This document shows positions 6,491 to 9,566 of a stretch of DNA of 9,566 nt, one piece after another. The notes below the pieces were generated by a model. It did no database searches. It was not told the origin of the DNA and saw only the letters and a program-made list of their open reading frames with translations. Both the position numbers and the translations under genes were made by a program. The stretch's first letter is position 1. The number at the start of each line of letters is the position of its first letter. Origin of the DNA: Candidatus Cibiobacter qucibialis (GTDB lineage: Bacteria; Bacillota; Clostridia; Oscillospirales; Ruminococcaceae); NCBI GenBank assembly GCA_004000625.1, contig SAUS01000085.1, forward strand, positions 1-9,566, in the 5' to 3' direction.

Positions 6491-6523
6491 AACAAAAACG
6501 CGCCCTCCCTTGCGGGAAGGCGC
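6491..6523 (-). terminator. Intrinsic terminator of the permease gene
   Basis: On the minus strand a 10-bp stem (revcomp of 6514-6523 with revcomp of 6500-6509, one G-U pair) closes a GCAA tetraloop, a stable GNRA type. It is followed by GTTTTTGTTT. It begins 7 bases after the permease stop codon. Confidence 0.9.
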
Positions 6524-6530
6524 ATTTGAT

Positions 6531-7994
6531 TTAATCGTGCCGGATGGCCTCCAGGGCGCTGATGCGAACGGCGCGGCTGGCGGGAACGATGCCGGAAAGC
6601 AGGCCCACCACCACGGCAAAGCCGATGGCAGCCAGCACCAGCCAGATAGGAATGATGGACATGACGGTTCCGCTGCCGGAATCAGACATATACATTCCAC
6701 CGCCGTAATACATCGAATCGCTGCTGCCCATCAGGGAGCTGAGGTCGATGGTGGCGTTGATGCCCAGCTTCATCAGCAGGGTGTTCAGGCCGTATACGAT
6801 CATCGTTATGTTGTTCATGCCAAAGCTGATGATGTAGCTTAAAATCGTACCGGCTACGCCGCCGATAAAGCCGATCATACCGCTTTCAATCAGGAACATC
6901 CGCCGGATGTTGCCAATCTCGCAGCCCAGAACTTTCATCACGCCGATCTCACGGGTGCGCTCGTAAATGGCCATCGTCATGGTGTTGGCGATGTTCAGCG
7001 CGGCAACAAACAGGCTGATGGCCGCCAGACCCGCCAGGCGCAGCTGGCGCTGTGCGGTCTGCTGCTGCATCTGCTTGCGGTAATCCATCATGGAGCTGAT
7101 CTGGTAGCCTTCCTCTTTTAAGGTATCGCAGATTTTATCCACATTCTTGATGTCATCGACCTTAATGTACACTTCGTTATAGGTCACTTTTTTGGGGTTA
7201 AAATCCGTTTTGGCCAGCTTGCTGTAGGCTTCGCTCAGCATCAGAAGGTCATTCAGGCGGAAAGTAATGCCGTATTGCAGCATGTAATCCTGGGATTCTT
7301 CCGAGACAACGCCAACGATTTTGAGCTTGTAGCTCTGGGTCTTGGGGCTCTCGGTGTCACCATTGGTCAGGGTCAGGGTAAAGGTATCCTTGGTAGCATC
7401 CACAAAGGGCGGCAGCTGGTTGCCGTTGGCATCGGTTTCGCCGCTCCAGCGCTGGCGTTTGGAGCTGTTTTGGCTGCGGCGGGTATCCTCAAACTGATAC
7501 AAAAACTCCTTGCCCACCACAACGGGAATCACATCCTTGCCGTAATTCACGCCGCTTTTGGGCCAGTCGCCGCTTTCCAGCTTGTTGTCCAGCAGGGGCA
7601 TGGTGTCCGGGTCCAGGCCGAGAACGCTCCATACATAACTGGCGCGGTAGCGGTTGTTTTTGCCTGCTTCTACATACAGGTTCAAGTCCGGCTGGTAATA
7701 GGGGGTGACAGCCGTAACGTGGTCGATCTTGCGGAACCGCTGGACGGCTTCGTTATCCAGCTTGACCTCCTGCCCATTGATGTTCTGGCTGCCGTAGTTG
7801 TATACCTCAATCTTGGTCAGGCCGCCCATATTTTTGAGCATTTCGTCGTTGTTATGGCTTTCCGCAATGCCCATGGAGATCATAACGATAACCGCACAGA
7901 TGCCCACAACGACGCCCACAACGGTCAGTGCCGTGCGGCCCTTGCGGCGGGACAGGTTGGTGACAGCCAGCCCGATCTGGTCAGATATCTTCAT
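6531..7994 (-). CDS. ABC transporter permease, MacB/FtsX type
   Basis: A 487-residue membrane protein with MacB topology. Residues 1-20 are a short basic cytoplasmic start (NLSRRKGRTALT is typical), TM1 is at about 21-42, and a large outside MacB_PCD-like domain covers about 43-315. Three more helices follow at about 318-340, 371-395 and 446-468. The FtsX core is clear: AALNIANTMTMAIYERTREIG (331-351) and MKVLGCEIGNIRRMFLIE (353-370), then PASRAVRISALEAIR near the end. Such permeases work with a separate ATPase as mechanotransmitters or exporters of peptides, lipoproteins or drugs; no ATPase is in this window. The frame runs upstream to 8054, but I start at the ATG at 7992-7994, which has GGAGGAAGG (8000-8008) inside the preceding gene. 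It overlaps that gene by 14 bp, implying coupled translation. The loop between TM3 and TM4 (396-445) is long and rich in Gly, Ser, Met and Tyr. Confidence 0.92.
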   Translation of the reverse strand: MKISDQIGLAVTNLSRRKGRTALTVVGVVVGICAVIVMISMGIAESHNNDEMLKNMGGLTKIEVYNYGSQNINGQEVKLDNEAVQRFRKIDHVTAVTPYYQPDLNLYVEAGKNNRYRASYVWSVLGLDPDTMPLLDNKLESGDWPKSGVNYGKDVIPVVVGKEFLYQFEDTRRSQNSSKRQRWSGETDANGNQLPPFVDATKDTFTLTLTNGDTESPKTQSYKLKIVGVVSEESQDYMLQYGITFRLNDLLMLSEAYSKLAKTDFNPKKVTYNEVYIKVDDIKNVDKICDTLKEEGYQISSMMDYRKQMQQQTAQRQLRLAGLAAISLFVAALNIANTMTMAIYERTREIGVMKVLGCEIGNIRRMFLIESGMIGFIGGVAGTILSYIISFGMNNITMIVYGLNTLLMKLGINATIDLSSLMGSSDSMYYGGGMYMSDSGSGTVMSIIPIWLVLAAIGFAVVVGLLSGIVPASRAVRISALEAIRHD

Positions 7995-9414
7995 CGTTGC
8001 CTTCCTCCAGCTTGGCAAGTGCGGCGGCCTTCTTCTTTTTGCGTACCACCACAACGATCACAACTACCACCACGATCACAGCAGCGCCGATTGCCAGATA
8101 GGCCCACAGGGGCAGGCCGGTCTGCTGGGGCTGCATGTCATCCATGTTATTGTCCATATCGCCAGAATTGCCGTAGTCCATGGCCGGCTGAACAGAGAAG
8201 GAAAAATCTTTGCTGACGGTTTTCAGGGTGCCGTTGGCGTCCTCATAGGTCAGGGTGATGGTACCGTTGCAGGTGCCTTCCTGGGTGGGGGTCATGTCAA
8301 AATCCACGCTGTTGGAGGAACCGGCGTTCAGGTTGCCAATGTACTGCACAGTGGTGTCGGCGCCCAGATTGTCACCGGAAAGGGTGGCTTCCAGGTTGGA
8401 AAGGGCGTTGCGGCCCTTGTTGACAAAGTTCAGGGTAACGGAAGCGGAATCGCCCAGCGTAATGCTGTCGCTGAGTTCCAGCTGGCCCAGCTCAAAGCGG
8501 TCCGGCTGAGATACCGGAACCGAGATGGTGGTGGACATACCGGTAACGGCCTTGTTGGTGTCCGCGCCGGTACCCACGCTGTTCACGGTGATGTTGGCCA
8601 CGCCGCCGGTAAAACCGGCGCTGGGGGTCAGACTGAAGCTGACATCGCGGGTGGACTTGGGGGCCATGGTGCCCAGATAGTTGCTCAGGCTGCCGCTGGT
8701 CATGGTGATGCCGTCCGGCAGGGTCAGCGAGATGACCACATCGTTCAGGTTCTCCTGGCCGCCGGTGGCGTACAGGGTCAGGGTCAGGGTAAAGGGCGTC
8801 CCGGCCACAACCGCTTCATTGCCGTAGCTGGAAGCGCGGATCATCAGGTTGGGGGTATCGGGATCTTCGTCCACACACTGGCCCAGGGTAACGCTGAGCT
8901 GCTGCATCGCCATGGTGGAATTCAGGTAACTTAGGTTGATGGGCACGCTGTTGCCGCCGCCGTTGTAGATCACATCGCGGAACAGCAGTACATAGCTGTA
9001 GTAACCGGCACCGTTGGCGTCGGTTTCCTCGTACAGCTGGCCAACTTCGGCGTTGCCGGTAAAGGTGAACGCGGAGGAGTTGATGCGGGCAGAGATCTGG
9101 TCCGCGGGAATGAAGTTGTTGTAAGCACCGTAATCCGCCACGCGCAGAATCAGGTTAAACCGGCTGTCCCGGTCAATGGTGGTGATCTCGCCGCCTGCGG
9201 CATCGGTCACGGTCTGAGCAATGATGTAGGCCGAGCCGCTGTTGTTGGGGGCACTCTGGCCGTTGTCCGTCGGGGCGGGGGTCACGGTAGGCTCGGCGGT
9301 TGCTGTCGGTACAGGGGTAGAGGTTACGTCTTCGGCAAGGGCGGGCATGGCAGCCACGCTGCCGAAGAGCATGACGGCCGCCAGCAGGGCGGCAAAACGG
9401 GAAGCTTTTTTCAC
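7981..9414 (-). CDS. Secreted, C-terminally anchored multi-domain beta-sandwich protein (CARDB/COG1361-like)
   Basis: A 477-residue surface protein. It has a signal peptide (1-27, cleavage likely after ALA before Glu28), a Thr/Pro-rich linker (31-50), and about three beta-rich units (60-178, 188-300, 305-409). Units two and three resemble CARDB or NEW3 domains, with phrases such as FTLTLTLYATGG, LTLPDGITM, SVTLNFVNKGRNALSNLEA and GNLNAGSSNSVDFD. A Met/Asp/Asn-rich stalk (411-432) follows, then one helix (434-457), RKKKK (458-462) and an acidic tail. There is no LPXTG, so it stays in the membrane with its domains outside. The start is GTG at 9412-9414: AAGGAGG lies 8 bases before it and this places the signal peptide correctly; an ATG at 9466-9468 in the same frame has no such support. 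It overlaps the permease by 14 bp, so the two probably act together. The role is inferred: a substrate-binding, chaperone or scaffold partner of the permease. Confidence 0.88.
   Translation of the reverse strand: MKKASRFAALLAAVMLFGSVAAMPALAEDVTSTPVPTATAEPTVTPAPTDNGQSAPNNSGSAYIIAQTVTDAAGGEITTIDRDSRFNLILRVADYGAYNNFIPADQISARINSSAFTFTGNAEVGQLYEETDANGAGYYSYVLLFRDVIYNGGGNSVPINLSYLNSTMAMQQLSVTLGQCVDEDPDTPNLMIRASSYGNEAVVAGTPFTLTLTLYATGGQENLNDVVISLTLPDGITMTSGSLSNYLGTMAPKSTRDVSFSLTPSAGFTGGVANITVNSVGTGADTNKAVTGMSTTISVPVSQPDRFELGQLELSDSITLGDSASVTLNFVNKGRNALSNLEATLSGDNLGADTTVQYIGNLNAGSSNSVDFDMTPTQEGTCNGTITLTYEDANGTLKTVSKDFSFSVQPAMDYGNSGDMDNNMDDMQPQQTGLPLWAYLAIGAAVIVVVVVIVVVVRKKKKAAALAKLEEGNDEDI
8000..8008 (-). 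promoter_or_regulatory. Internal ribosome binding site for the permease
   Basis: On the minus strand GGAGGAAGG sits 5 bases before the permease ATG, inside the last codons of the upstream gene. It fixes the permease start and implies that both proteins are made from one mRNA. Confidence 0.8.
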
Positions 9415-9422
9415 TCCGGGGT

Positions 9423-9429
9423 CCTCCTT
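9423..9429 (-). promoter_or_regulatory. Consensus Shine-Dalgarno that selects a GTG start
   Basis: AAGGAGG on the minus strand, an exact anti-16S match, lies 8 bases before the GTG at 9412-9414. It decides the start of the beta-sandwich protein in favour of GTG over the upstream ATG at 9468. Confidence 0.85.
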
Positions 9430-9566
9430 AAATTGATTCCATCTTTTTCTATGGGCAACACCGCACAATTCCCGCCTTACGGCTTAAGCACCGCTCCGAC
9501 GGCTGCGGCACGGCATCTGCGTTGCCAAAATGCTCGATAATGTCGGGTTGCGGTACCCGCATCGTG
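9430..9566. other. Unassigned sequence at the right edge
   Basis: I find no recognisable gene. One minus-strand frame is open from the window edge (9565) to a TAG at 9449-9451, 38 codons with content such as PQPDIIEHFGNADAVPQPSE. It could be the tail of an upstream gene, a chance frame, or part of an intergenic repeat. A weak inverted pair GGCAAC (9454-9459) / GTTGCC (9521-9526) and a short CGGGT/ACCCG pair (9544-9548 with 9555-9559) lie here. No convincing promoter for the gene at 9414 is visible, so its promoter may be further upstream, outside the window. Confidence 0.3.

Noticed and set aside
7798..8934. A 378-codon plus-strand frame opposite the surface protein and permease
   Set aside because: Content is Gly/His/Val/Gln-rich without domains, while the opposite strand encodes a signal peptide, beta domains and a membrane helix.

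Overview
The window looks like ordinary chromosome from a GC-rich, Gram-positive gut-type Firmicute. My best guess is an Oscillospiraceae relative of Faecalibacterium, Gemmiger or Subdoligranulum. The reasons are strong GGAGG-type ribosome binding sites, GC-rich third codon positions with AT-rich spacers, an L,D-transpeptidase and lipoprotein of Firmicute style, and intergenic clusters of short GC-rich palindromes. The genus is inferred; there is no rRNA or other marker gene here. I found no phage, CRISPR, toxin-antitoxin, tRNA or insertion sequence with a transposase.

Layout. Left part (1-1286): uppP (undecaprenyl-diphosphatase) lies on the minus strand, ends in a strong hairpin terminator, and is divided by a divergent promoter region from a plus-strand run. 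Middle (1287-4382): a HAD phosphatase of the Gph type, a class I/II PLP aminotransferase and a membrane-anchored YkuD L,D-transpeptidase follow each other with gaps of 30 and 84 bp. They have one good promoter in front and no terminator between them, so they are probably one transcript. A second clear promoter then serves a small lipoprotein (4499-5104). After a terminator with a short U-tract comes an EamA/DMT drug or metabolite transporter (5198-6106), which has its own strong terminator.

Region 6107-6530 has no gene. It holds a heptamer tandem repeat, two terminators that face each other, and three GC-rich hairpin modules that look like mobile or dispersed intergenic repeats.

Right part (6531-9414): a minus-strand two-gene unit. 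A secreted, C-terminally membrane-anchored protein with several beta-sandwich (CARDB/COG1361-like) domains starts with GTG. It overlaps by 14 bp a MacB/FtsX-type ABC permease. No ATPase lies in the window. The last ~140 bases carry no gene I can support and may be repeat sequence or the tail of an upstream gene.

Functional theme: several products act at the envelope (lipid carrier recycling, peptidoglycan cross-linking, lipoprotein, two transporters). The most interesting part is the anchored beta-sandwich protein plus permease pair, with Met/Gly/Asp-rich outside segments in both partners. I see no clear evidence for a wholly new system.
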